Of a DNA stretch of 54,307 bases, positions 10,755 to 19,968 are shown in pieces. The stretch comes from Chara braunii. Its lineage: Eukaryota; Streptophyta; Charophyceae; Charales; Characeae. A program made the translations under genes and the position numbers. Numbering within the stretch: the first letter of the stretch is position 1; each line of letters starts with the position of its first letter. The stretch lies in contig BFEA01000514.1 of the NCBI GenBank assembly GCA_003427395.1, forward strand, positions 409,316-463,622, written 5' to 3'. The notes under the pieces were generated by a model. The model was not told the origin of the DNA and did not search any database. It saw only the letters and a list, made by a program, of their open reading frames with translations.

Positions 10755-10828
10755 TAGGCTTAGTAGGATTTGAACCTACAATATCGCCGTTATGAGCGGT
10801 GCATTTGAACCAATTAAACTATAAGCCC
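10755..10828 (-). tRNA. trnI: tRNA-Ile(CAU)-like copy of mitochondrial origin (NUMT)
   Basis: A 74-base cloverleaf on the - strand starts GGGCTTATAGTTTAATTGG. The acceptor stem GGGCTTA/TAAGCCT pairs with one G-U, discriminator A. The anticodon loop is CTCATAA, anticodon CAU. The T arm GTAGG/CCTAC is intact. The anticodon stem CACCG/CGGCG has one A-C mismatch. The sequence resembles the plant mitochondrial gene, where C34 is modified to lysidine to read AUA. In the nucleus it is almost surely silent. Confidence 0.7.
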
Positions 10829-10868
10829 AGGAACTTGCTTCAGAAACAACAAAACTAACTCAAGGGTG

Positions 10869-10911
10869 GTACCCGTAAGACCAGGATTTCCCGACCATTT
10901 TTTACGGGTAC
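10869..10911. repeat. 10-bp perfect inverted repeat
   Basis: GTACCCGTAA (10869-10878) and TTACGGGTAC (10902-10911) pair perfectly around a 23-base loop. It may be the remains of a small inverted-repeat element. No target duplication seen. Confidence 0.5.
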
Positions 10912-11425
10912 ATAATTTCGTTAAAACACGATTTTGGAAGATTTTCTCCCTTTTGCAGATGCTGTTCCATCTACTCGTCTGCAGTTCGACCCTCGATATT
11001 GGTACTGGTGTGACCCTGAGAAACCCCAACGGATCTGCTCGGTTCTCAATTTCTCTGTCAAACTTGCATATAGTTTTTTGTTCCCGAGAGTTGGTCTTTC
11101 TGTATCTGTTTGTAAGCGTTGGACGAAGTTGGGGCGACTGCGGTCCGTGCAGTACTCTGATTTGCGAGCAAACTTAGTTACTTTTGGAGAGTACCACTTG
11201 CCTTGCCGACTCCAAGGTATGCAAGTACCTTGTGGCTCAGTATGCATGGTGCAGTCCCCACTGCTGCGTGGATTTTTTGGCAAGTAGCTTATGGCGACCC
11301 GTTTTACAAGGTGTGCACAAGTGGATACTAGGTCGACGACTTGATCCACCTCTAGGTGGTCTGTCTGGCAATTGAGGCTTTTTGGAATTGGTTGTGTGTG
11401 AATGGGCCCCTCTGGGGTACTGGTT

Positions 11426-12430
11426 TGTGACGCCCAACCTCACGCCCAGCGTGACTTCCTGATCGGAGTAGGATGTGAGCCTGGAAGTGCGAAAAGGGGT
11501 GTGCCAAGGATTTTTGGGAAGGTGGGGGGGGTGGAGTCCCAGGTCAGAACTGGGATCTCCTGTGGCAGGGTCTTTCGAGGGCACGAGTGTAATTTGGCGG
11601 GGAGGGCGGACCCCCTCTAGTTACCAGGCAGATGGTATGCGCGGGTCGCTCTAGGCCGAGCGAGCCATTGGTTTCGGGGACGGCGGTTTGCGGGCGGGTC
11701 CCTTCGGGGTAGGTGGGGTTACGATGAGTCAGGCCGTCGGGAGTTGCCGCGTGGCGCCGGTCGTCGCGTGTTTGGGTTGGGCCTCCGGGATTTCGGGGTT
11801 CTCTGCTCGCCGCGTCGTCGGCAGTTCCCGCAGGGCGTATTGGGCAAGTATGGGGCTATGGACGGCCACGGGACGACGCTGAGTTGATGATACGGAAGAA
11901 GAAGGCGAAAGGGAGGGAAACTGGTGGAGATAACGACAAATCCGGGGTGGGTGAAGTAGTAGGTATGGTCTGGAGAGGGGAAATCAGAGCACCGGGGGTC
12001 GCTAGTGGTGGCGCAGTTAAATTCCCGGGGACACAGTCGGTTCTCGGTTAGGCAAGGGTATCTCTGTCGGAGGAGTTCGTTTATCCAAGAGGTGAAGTAA
12101 TCCGGGTCGTATGATGAGTCGAAATTCCAGAATCGTGTCATTGTGTCATTGTGGAGTTATGAGTTTCCTAAGGGCGGGTCCGTGGTGATCGCAATCACCG
12201 CGTGTGAGCACGTGCAGGCTGGTGCGAATAAAGTCGCGCTCACATGTGTTCGCCCGGGATGATTGCTCCGTCGCAGGCCCTGGATGGTCGTATCCAGGCA
12301 GACAGTATTTTTGCCGCCTGTATGGGCGAATCGACACACGGGGGCACGTGTAAATGCGCAGATCAAGTTGCGTTTACACGCGTTCTCGCGCGGCGTTCGC
12401 TGGGCCAGGCATCGGACTATCTAATCACTC
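11426..12430 (+). repeat. Candidate LTR fragment starting TGTGACGCCC
   Basis: TGTGACGCCC at 11426 matches the first ten bases of the LTR-like block at 36375 and the junction at 13888. LTRs begin with TG, and this decamer is shared by otherwise unlike blocks. The right end is a guess, placed after the hairpin cluster. No protein is recognisable inside. A lone LTR or a decayed element end are both possible. Confidence 0.35.
12181..12380. other. Compact multi-hairpin element (~200 nt)
   Basis: Consecutive stems are visible. CGTGGTGAT/ATCACCGCG (12181-12202) has loop CGCA. CGTGTGAGC (12201-12209) pairs with GCTCACATG (12238-12246). TTCGCCC (12249-12255) pairs with GGGCGAA (12324-12330) and encloses CCTGGAT/ATCCAGG (12279-12298). 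CGTGTAAA plus CGCA (12347-12360) pairs with TGCGTTTACACG (12369-12380) with a 2-base bulge. Such density of perfect stems is far beyond its neighbours. It could fold as structured RNA or as a cruciform. Function unknown. Confidence 0.5.
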
Positions 12431-13878
12431 CGTGTTGTTTTGAGCATGCAAGATGCAACGACCACAATCAGCTCAATCAAAAGACAAGCGAGGACAAGGA
12501 CAGGATTATCGATTGCGCAAAATTCCTATACTACTCATGAGTGCATCAAATGCAACAAACAAAAGCAAAGACAAGGATCCGGTAAAAAGACAAGCAACCA
12601 AATATGGCATCCATACATCCATTAATTCAGCAACATACGCATAGTGCATCAGAGGTGGAAATCGCGAAGACAAGTGTGAGCAAAAACCCAAGTCCAGGTT
12701 CTGAAAAACAGAAAACGGGCAAATCGCCCGGAGCCGAAATCAAAATTTATGTACACGAGACAGGAGGGAAAAAGATAAAAGAAACAGCAAAACCGCGTCC
12801 ATCAACCTCAACTCCCTCTTTCTCTCTCTCTCTCTCCGATGCGGACAGTCCGTCATCGCGCACCAACCCATGAAGCCGTCACCCCACTTAGTCCTCCAGC
12901 ACCCGTCATATTCGCCCGCGCCCACAGTCCGTCGTGGCCCGCGTCAACCCCGCGCGTTTGGCACCAGCTCGTCGGGTCGCCCGACTCCTGCTCTACTCAC
13001 CTCTTACTTCGCTTGTGTGCCGACCCTCTCTGATCGCGCAAACCCGAGCTTCCAACTGCTGGTTAAGAGACCTAACTAATCGCGCAGCCGAAATTTATAG
13101 TGTGCATGCATGCACGAAGAACACGGAATCACCAGGACTTAGGAGGGAGATTAGAGAGGGAGTGCCTGCGTTCTGCATGACCGGGCCGCGGCGTGGGGGA
13201 CGTAGCCACTCTCTACGCATCGATCTGAGCATGCAGTCCGTAGCTACAAAAACGCAGCAAAAGAAAGAGAAGGAGGGCGGGAAAAACGAAGCGCAAGAAG
13301 AAATATACAGTTACAATGGCGTCAACCCAAAATTACAGTTACACACCCGATTAAAGGCGCCGACTAATCAGAATTCCGTTGCAGCCGCATAAAGAAGCGT
13401 GTAAGCAAAAAGGCACCGCGCGACAAAAGAAAGTCCTAATTACAAAGTTCCTAAATTCCTAACTAATGCGGAAAAGCAAAAGTATAGGTTCCGGAAGGAA
13501 AGTACGAAATTCCGAGAGCCATCGGGGCTCGATAAAATTCGAAAAAGAATAAAAAGAAGAAAATTCAAAAAGAACGAAGCAAATTTCCGCGCGATGTCCG
13601 CGCCCAAAAAGTTCTGAAACTGAACCAAAAAGAAATGACGTCAACATTTATTAATCGCTCGCCTGGGAGCACGCCAGCCATCCAACCAATCAATCACCGT
13701 CCTGAGACACACCCAGCTCCGAACTCAGCTATCCAAAAGAATCGACGTAAACGACGAAGAAGCGAGGGTACTGATGCAATTTTCCGTCCATCCCAATCTC
13801 CCGTAATTGGCTTAACCTTCCTAGCTTAGGACCCCTCATTGCAACCACGTAGGAAATCGCACGCTACAGAAAGTGGTT
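12431..13878. other. Non-coding, no recognised element
   Basis: Purine-rich and repeat-poor sequence. Frames on both strands are short and low in complexity. If the junction at 13879-13894 marks a - strand LTR start, this stretch would be the body of that LTR, but it does not match the LTR-like block at 22163-23580. Confidence 0.35.
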
Positions 13879-13894
13879 CGTCACATATGTGACG
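13879..13894. repeat. Palindrome CGTCACATATGTGACG, possible back-to-back LTR ends
   Basis: A perfect 16-base palindrome. Read to the right it gives TGTGACGCCCTGGGGG, the LTR-start decamer of 11426 and 36375. Read to the left it gives TGTGACGAACC. It could therefore be the meeting point of two LTR ends of opposite direction, or an element start that is palindromic by chance. Confidence 0.45.
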
Positions 13895-13935
13895 CCCTGG
13901 GGGTTCCAATATTAGCAAGCTCCTGCTTGCTTGTT

Positions 13936-14112
13936 GACACGTGTCGATCTCTCTAATCGATCGACACGCGGAGCTCTTCTCTATATGCCACTTACCGTTC
14001 GAATGAGTGTGGACGTCGCCCAACGTGGCAACACTGCTCTACTACTAATTCCTCAGGGAGGGCCTTTGACAATCCAAGGAGGGGATTACACGTGTCACCG
14101 TCATGACACGTG
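13936..14112. promoter_or_regulatory. Cluster of three ACACGTG (G-box) palindromes
   Basis: CACGTG occurs at 13938, 14089 and 14107. The first sits in GACACGTGTC and heads a 9-bp hairpin (13940-13948 with 13960-13968). The second and third form the two arms of a hairpin, CACGTGTCA/TGACACGTG (14089-14112). CACGTG is the core bound by plant bZIP and bHLH factors. In an LTR this would fit an element promoter, which is inference. Confidence 0.35.
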
Positions 14113-14120
14113 CCCACTAG

Positions 14121-16268
14121 TTATGCATCAGCGAGCGTCGGGGAGGGGAAAGGGGAGACGGTACATAGAGGGGTGGCGAAGGGGAGGGTTGATGGGTAGC
14201 GGGGGACGGAAGCTCTCCATTCCGGCCACTGTTTCCGGAAGTTCCTGAGAGCGAACGATCCGGTGGAAGTAGGGGAATTGGTTGCCTGTGGGGGGGAGGG
14301 ACGCGAGGTAGTCGGGTTAGAGGGCGGTGAAGGTCCGGAAGAGGGCCGCTCGAAAGTGATCATGGTTCTCGCATGCGGGGATAGTCCCCGTAATCATGCA
14401 GTATACCTCGATCATGTTGTGGCCTCGCCCCGCGACACTAAGGAAAAGGATATAGAGGCAGAAGACAGGGAGGGCACATCGGGTGGAAGGGTGGGGATGA
14501 ACAGTGACAGCGAGACGGGTGGTGTAGAAAAAGCGGAAGGTATCAATGGGGAAAGGATTGGTGGGGAAGGTGACGCGGGTGGTGATCTGGCGGAAGGAGA
14601 GGTGATCAAGGGGATGGCGGGATAAGGACCGGGGACGGAGCCCGATGCCCCGCATCGGTACGTGGACGAGTTGGTGGGCGGTCGGTGACGGAGGGGGAGG
14701 GGGATCGGCTTCGTCGCCGTCTCATTGGTGCGGCCGAAGTCTCGGCAGCTGTCTCTCCATCCTCGGGCTTGGGTGGCTCCGGATCTCGGGCCGGATCGTC
14801 GGTGCGCGGCTGACCGGCTGCGCTGGCGAATTCCAACTGTCGCTTCCCGACCGCGATCTCTTCCCTCTTCTGTGCCTGGGCCTGCGCCCGAGCCTCGTCG
14901 TGCACTTCCTCCTCGAATCATTCGTACTCTGACTCTTCTAACTCCTTCTGGTCTTCTTCTTTTTCGTCGTCGTCTTGCTCTTCTTCCTCCTCCGCTTCAC
15001 TTTGCTCCCCTTCGCTGTGCTCACTGTAACTTCCTTCCTCGGGAGTTTCTTCCTCGTCGGCCTCTTCCTCGATCTCTTCTTCTTCCTCCAAGCTTTCTTC
15101 TTCTGCTTCAATCTCTACCTCCTCGTTCTCGGAAGTTGTCCGATCTTGGAAAAAGGCGAGGTTGACTATCTCGTGCGGGTCTAGATAACCACGCTGTGAT
15201 GGTGGGTTGCGGCCGCTCCCTGGTTCCTCTAAGCACACCAACCACTGAAGATATGGCGCCAAGGTCCGCGTAAGAACGTGCGGGNCACGCTGTGATGGTG
15301 GGTTGCGGCCGCTCCCTGGTTCCTCTAAGCACACCAACCACTGAAGATATGGCGCCAAGGTCCGCGTAAGAACGTGCGGGACTGGGCTGTCGTCGCTCTG
15401 CGAGACGATCTCAAGAGGGAGATCGTCGGCCAGCTGCGCAAGGGGGACCGTTAACTCTTGTACGATCAGTTGGCGATGATCGGGACGCACTGATCCGAAG
15501 AGGAACCCGAGCAGATCGCCTTCCACTTCCGTTCGCCACGCCTGGATGATAAGCAGCTCGAGGTACTCGGCTGGCGGTGATCTCCGTGCTGCGTCCACGT
15601 GACCCTTACTCCGACCAGACACACCGATAGCTCAACGAAGTGCTCTCGCCAACGTTTCCACTGCAAGGGATCGAGAAGGGGGACAGCAAGTGATTCCAGT
15701 CGAAAGGAAAGATGCGGATGGAATCCGGATTGCCAGAAAGTGGGAAAGAAGGAGGGGAGGTTGAAAGTGGAGATCGGGGATGGGTTCATTGAGGGCGGGG
15801 GAAGGGGACGAGTTCCGGGAGCACCACCGCTGGCTCGTGCTGGAAAGTTCGGATCCCGTCGAAATCGATGCCGTCCGTGGGAAAAACGTTGTCTCCGTGG
15901 GGCGTGAGCCAATGGTTCCACTCCGCCACCAACTGCTGTGCCCACAGCCGAAGCGTCGTCTTGATAGCTGTATGCTGCAACGGGCTGAAGGTGCTGATGT
16001 CGCCACTGAAGGCGACCACCGTAAACACGTGGCTGATTCCTGGAGCCGATCGCCGATGAACTCCTACCACCTCTGCTCAAACAACCGCCCGGGGATTTCC
16101 TGCAAAACGAAACTCAGCAGCCGCGTACACTCCCTGGGTACAGAAGAACTGCGCAAGTCGCCGAAAATCTGGATTGAGTCGCGGATGATAAACTTGTCGA
16201 ATCGCCAAGATGTGACACCGTGGCACCAACATAGAATTGTCGAGAGCTCGCTCCGTAAGAAAACTCAT
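14121..16268 (-). pseudogene. Third ORF of Ty3/gypsy element 1, unknown acidic and Pro/Ser-rich protein
   Basis: The ATG (16268-16266) overlaps the pol stop TGA (16267-16265) as ATGA, the layout of stop-start coupled translation. The first ~160 codons (MSFLTERALDNSMLV..., ..LWAQQLVAEWNHWLTPHG) are open but for one stop at 16077. Frameshifts follow near 15.8 and 15.63 kb. The frame 15622-14606 then runs on with one TGA at 14918 and a 32-codon artefactual duplication. It has a Glu/Asp-rich stretch (about 15.13-14.92 kb), an Arg/Ser patch and a Pro/Ser-rich tail; a further Pro/Ser-rich frame reaches 14121. No signal peptide or membrane segment is visible, so it is not env-like. I recognise no family. 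Confidence 0.5.
15190..15380. other. Exact 95-bp duplication around a single N, likely assembly artefact
   Basis: Bases 15190-15284 and 15286-15380 are identical, separated only by an N at 15285. A gap closed to one N with both overlapping contig ends kept would give exactly this. The 96-base insertion keeps the reading frame, so the third ORF seems to carry a 32-residue repeat that may not exist. Confidence 0.75.
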
Positions 16269-17641
16269 GGCGATGGCGATGGAGTGATAGAGAGAGAACG
16301 AGAAGGAGACGGAGAGGCAGGCGATAAGCAGTCGTCGTCCTCTTCCGCAACGGAGGAGGAATCGAATGAATGCGAAGGTGGGTAAGGAGGAAGGGGACAA
16401 AGGTAGGACACGTGGCGGATGATCGGACGAGCGGATTGGCTGCCGGAGACCTCGGGCGCAAGGCGTACGGTGTTCACGCCGTTTGGTCCGAGCTCAATCA
16501 CACGAAATCGCTCGAAGAATTGTGGCGCTAGCTTGCCCTGGCGAGCACATTTCCTCACCTGCACGATGTCCCCCAATTTGTACTGGGGCCGCGAACCTGC
16601 GTTCCCGTTCCGGGCCTCGTAGCTTCGGACCTGTCGGCCGTGGGCCAACTCGGTCATTTTCTGGCGTTTTCGGGCTAGCCTGGGGAGGGACCGCTCCATT
16701 AACTCCAGGTGCCGTTTGGCCTTGTCTCGCGCTGTGGCCCTTGTGGGCCGGCGGTTAAGTGTTGATTCATCGGGGAGGTTTGGTATCGAAACGCAAGCGA
16801 TGCTATTAGTCCTTAATTGGAAGGGGCTCAGGCCCGTCGACTCATGGGGCGTTCCGTGATGGACCGCTAGGATGTGGTCGACGATATTAGGCCAGGGACG
16901 CGGATCCCGTGCCGCGATGTTTCGTCGCAGCGCTGTCTTTATCACCCTATTGGCGTTTTCTACCAGCCCATTGGATTGTGACATATGGGGCACGGTGTTC
17001 CGCACAGCGACACCGTGTATGACCAGGTTCCTCAATACTTCCCCCCTGAATTTTGCTCCGTTATCGGTCAGGATCTCTTCCGTATCCTGGTGCATCCCGA
17101 GAAAACGGTTAACATATTGCGCGATTTCGGCGGCTTGCTGCGTGCGACACGGGTAGGCCTCGATCCATTTCGAGAAATGGTCGACGAAAACCAACAAGAT
17201 TGAATATTCACAACTATTAGGACCAGGGGGTACCACAATATCGGTAGTATCCATACTCACCCTTTGGAACGGTCGCTCAACTACTGTTGGAACTATCGAT
17301 CTTGGCGGTTGGATCGGGGCCTTATCATCAGCGCAGACCTAACAGTTTACGATGATGAATTTCACATCGTCCCGAGTATTGGACCAATACCACTCATTTT
17401 TGTCGATTGCTGACTCGGTAATCCGTACTGCAAAATGGGTTGCCGTTTCTTCATGTGCCGTCTTCGCCCAGTCGTACCTCATGAACGGATGCGGTACAAC
17501 CATCCAAATCCCACTGTCGTCCGTTTTCCATTTTTCTAACCTACCCTCTATCCATCGATAATCCCGAGCCCTTTCGTTAGCCCTCCTCCGATCTTCCTTG
17601 GTGAAATCCTGGAGGGGGTTACCAACTAAGGTAGCAATCAA
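16265..17641 (-). pseudogene. Ty3/gypsy element 1, integrase with C-terminal domain
   Basis: Inserts element cDNA into the genome. The N-terminal HHCC finger is recognisable, but a TAG at 17339-17341 splits its last NC-VC pair. The core follows in one long frame: SMDTTDI (first Asp), FVDHFSKWIEAYP, LTDNGAKF (second Asp) and NGLVENANRVIKTAL (catalytic Glu), so the DDE triad is intact. A basic linker and a GDIVQVRK C-terminal domain follow, ending in a Ser/Pro tail. No chromodomain is evident, unlike element 2. Its stop overlaps the start of the third ORF. Otherwise open for 331 codons. Confidence 0.85.
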
Positions 17642-17699
17642 AGCAATGTCGGTCCATACTTCAGCCCTTCAAAATCTCCGGGTCTTTTCCAACCCTTCT

Positions 17700-19740
17700 C
17701 ACGTGGCATCCAGAAAGCGAGCCTCGGTTGGGATCTTGTCAACCCGACACAAGGGAAATAACCACGGTTTACTGTCGTTTCGGTATTGGATGCACGAGCC
17801 ATGGGCTCGTGCGACACACAGTCGGCAGTCTATCCATTTCGCATACCCTTCCCCGTTAGGACACATGGAGACAAGAGTATACGCAAGATATAAAATAGCA
17901 AAATTTATCAGGCAGGGAGAGAATAGACGAAGAGGGGATGGGAGAAAGAGGGGTAGTGAGGTTACCTCCGTCACCCATTGCCACCGGTCTGCTTCTTGCC
18001 ACGTGGGAGAATTGCCACTTGTCCGTACTTAGGCCCGTTTGCCGGTTCCGACTCCTTCCACGGAGTGATTTCCTCGCCTCTCGGTACTTTAGCGGGCCGA
18101 TGCAGACGTGTCAGTCCGTCCGCGTTGCCGTGCCTTTCTGTCTTCCGGTGGATGATGTCGAAGTCGTACTCCTGTAGCCGTACCGCCCATCATCCAATCA
18201 TGCCCGTGTAATTAGTGAGTTTCTTCAAGGCCAGCAAGGGCTCGTGGTCCGTCACGAGGCAAAACTTCTGTCTATAGAGATACGGATGGAAGTGTTGGAT
18301 TCCCCAGACTACTGCATAGCATTCGCCTTGGGGTGCTGAGTCATTCCTCCGTTCGTCTGGCACCGTTCGCGACACGTACTTGATGACATGTTTGCGACCA
18401 TCGTTCCCCTTCTGCGCTAGAATAGCGGAGATAACTTTCGGTTGCCAGTCCGTGATAAGAATGGACTGTTTCGAAGGGTCCGGCCGAATCAAAATAGGTG
18501 TCGTCGCCAGAGCGTCTTTGAGGGTCGTGAAGGCCTGCTCACACTCCGCATCCCAACTGAGAGGCTGGTCCTTTCGTAACAGGTTCGTTAGTGGCCGTGC
18601 AATCGTGGCGAAGCCCTTGATGAAACGGCGATAGTACGATGCCAACCCCAAGAAGGCTCGAACCTGCGTCAGTAACGTGGGAACCGGAGCTTCTCTTACC
18701 GCCGCGACCTTTCTCGAGTCAGGCCGCAGTCCTCCACGCGTCACGACGTAGCCCAAGAACGAAATTTCCGAAAGGAAAAATTCGCTCTTCTCGAGTGCGA
18801 TCTTGAATCCAGCGTCCCTCAGCGCTCCCAGCGTCCACTCAATGTGTTGTGCATGCCCGTGATAGGTCTCCGAGTAGACAAGGATATCATCCATGTATAC
18901 GATCACGCAGAATTTGATCATTACCTGAGTTAGCCGTGCTTTGTTGACGGAGTTCTGGAATGTCATGTTCATCGCTCGCTGAAACGTGGCAGGCGCGTTG
19001 CAAATCCCCATCGGACACCGAACCTACTGCCACGTGCCTTCAAACAACACGAAGACCGTCTTTGGCCGATCTTCCTCCTTAACCAGAATGTGATGGAAGC
19101 CGTGCTAAATATCAAACTTGCTAAAATAATTAGCGCATCCAATCGCATCCAGCAAATCATCAATCCGGGGGAGGGGATATACATCCTTAATCGTGGTTTC
19201 ATTCAGCTTGCGATAATCGATGCATATGCGAATTGATCCGTTTTTCTTCGATACTAGTACTACGGGAAATGACCATAGTCCGGTGGCGGTTTCAATCCAC
19301 CCGCTTGCCTCAAATTCCTGAATTCGTTTGAGAGTCTTTTTTCCGTTCTATCAGGGAGTAACGGTAAGGCTTGCAATGGATTGGAGAATGATTCCCCGTC
19401 TGAATTTCGTGTTGGATAACTAGCGACAAGCCGATGTCCGTATCAGTTACGCTAATTGCTCCCTGATATTCTATCAGAATATCTGCAATCGCTCGGTGTA
19501 TCTCATCATGTACGTATTGTGGAACGTGTAACTCAAAAGGCTGGTCCCAGATCCGTACGTCGATCAGCTTCGTGCGTGCTTGTTTCGCCACATCGGGCGG
19601 AGGCGTGGAGATGAACAAATGGTCTGATCGCCAGGAGAACACCGTGGCCATCATCTGGGCATCTTCTTCCCAGATGGCCACGTGTCCTTCCGGGGTAATC
19701 CCATCGCAGATATCTTGCCATGGCACGGTTTTAGTTGCGA
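17700..19740 (-). pseudogene. Ty3/gypsy element 1, reverse transcriptase and RNase H
   Basis: Copies element RNA into DNA. Reading the - strand from about 19740: a gap of short frames with stops, then ICIDYRKLNETT, FSKFDIQHGFH, a stop after FEGTWQ, and an open run of 273 codons (19011-18190). That run has the catalytic YMDD in VIVYMDDILVYS (18886-18897), FLGLASYYRRFI, then RNase H beginning ITDWQPKVISAILAQ with LVTDHEPLLAL. RNase H goes on past a TGA to about 17960 (EYDFDIIHR.., NADGLTR). Stops at several places make it non-functional, though all core motifs survive. Confidence 0.85.
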
Positions 19741-19968
19741 TCTTTATTCTAGTTCGTCTGATTCGACCTCGAGACGCCCAGGGGGTTCCAGAGAATTGGC
19801 TTTCGCCCCCAAGCGTAGCAGTCGTACCTCTTTTGCAGGTGTCAATAGGGACTTTGGTAGATCGGTTATATCGCAGTAGTGCTTCTTGTCGTTATATTGG
19901 GCGAGGAGAGGGGAGATTCCTTCATACAAGGTTTGAGGGGGTTCCAAGGAATTGACCATCCTCGAAAT

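Noticed and set aside
10165-10773. Functional poly-Asn protein gene
   Set aside because: In-frame stop at 10411, and the Asn run is a simple AAC microsatellite.
14121-16268. Retroviral-type envelope gene downstream of pol
   Set aside because: No signal peptide, no hydrophobic membrane segment and no cleavage-type motif; the composition is acidic and Pro/Ser-rich.
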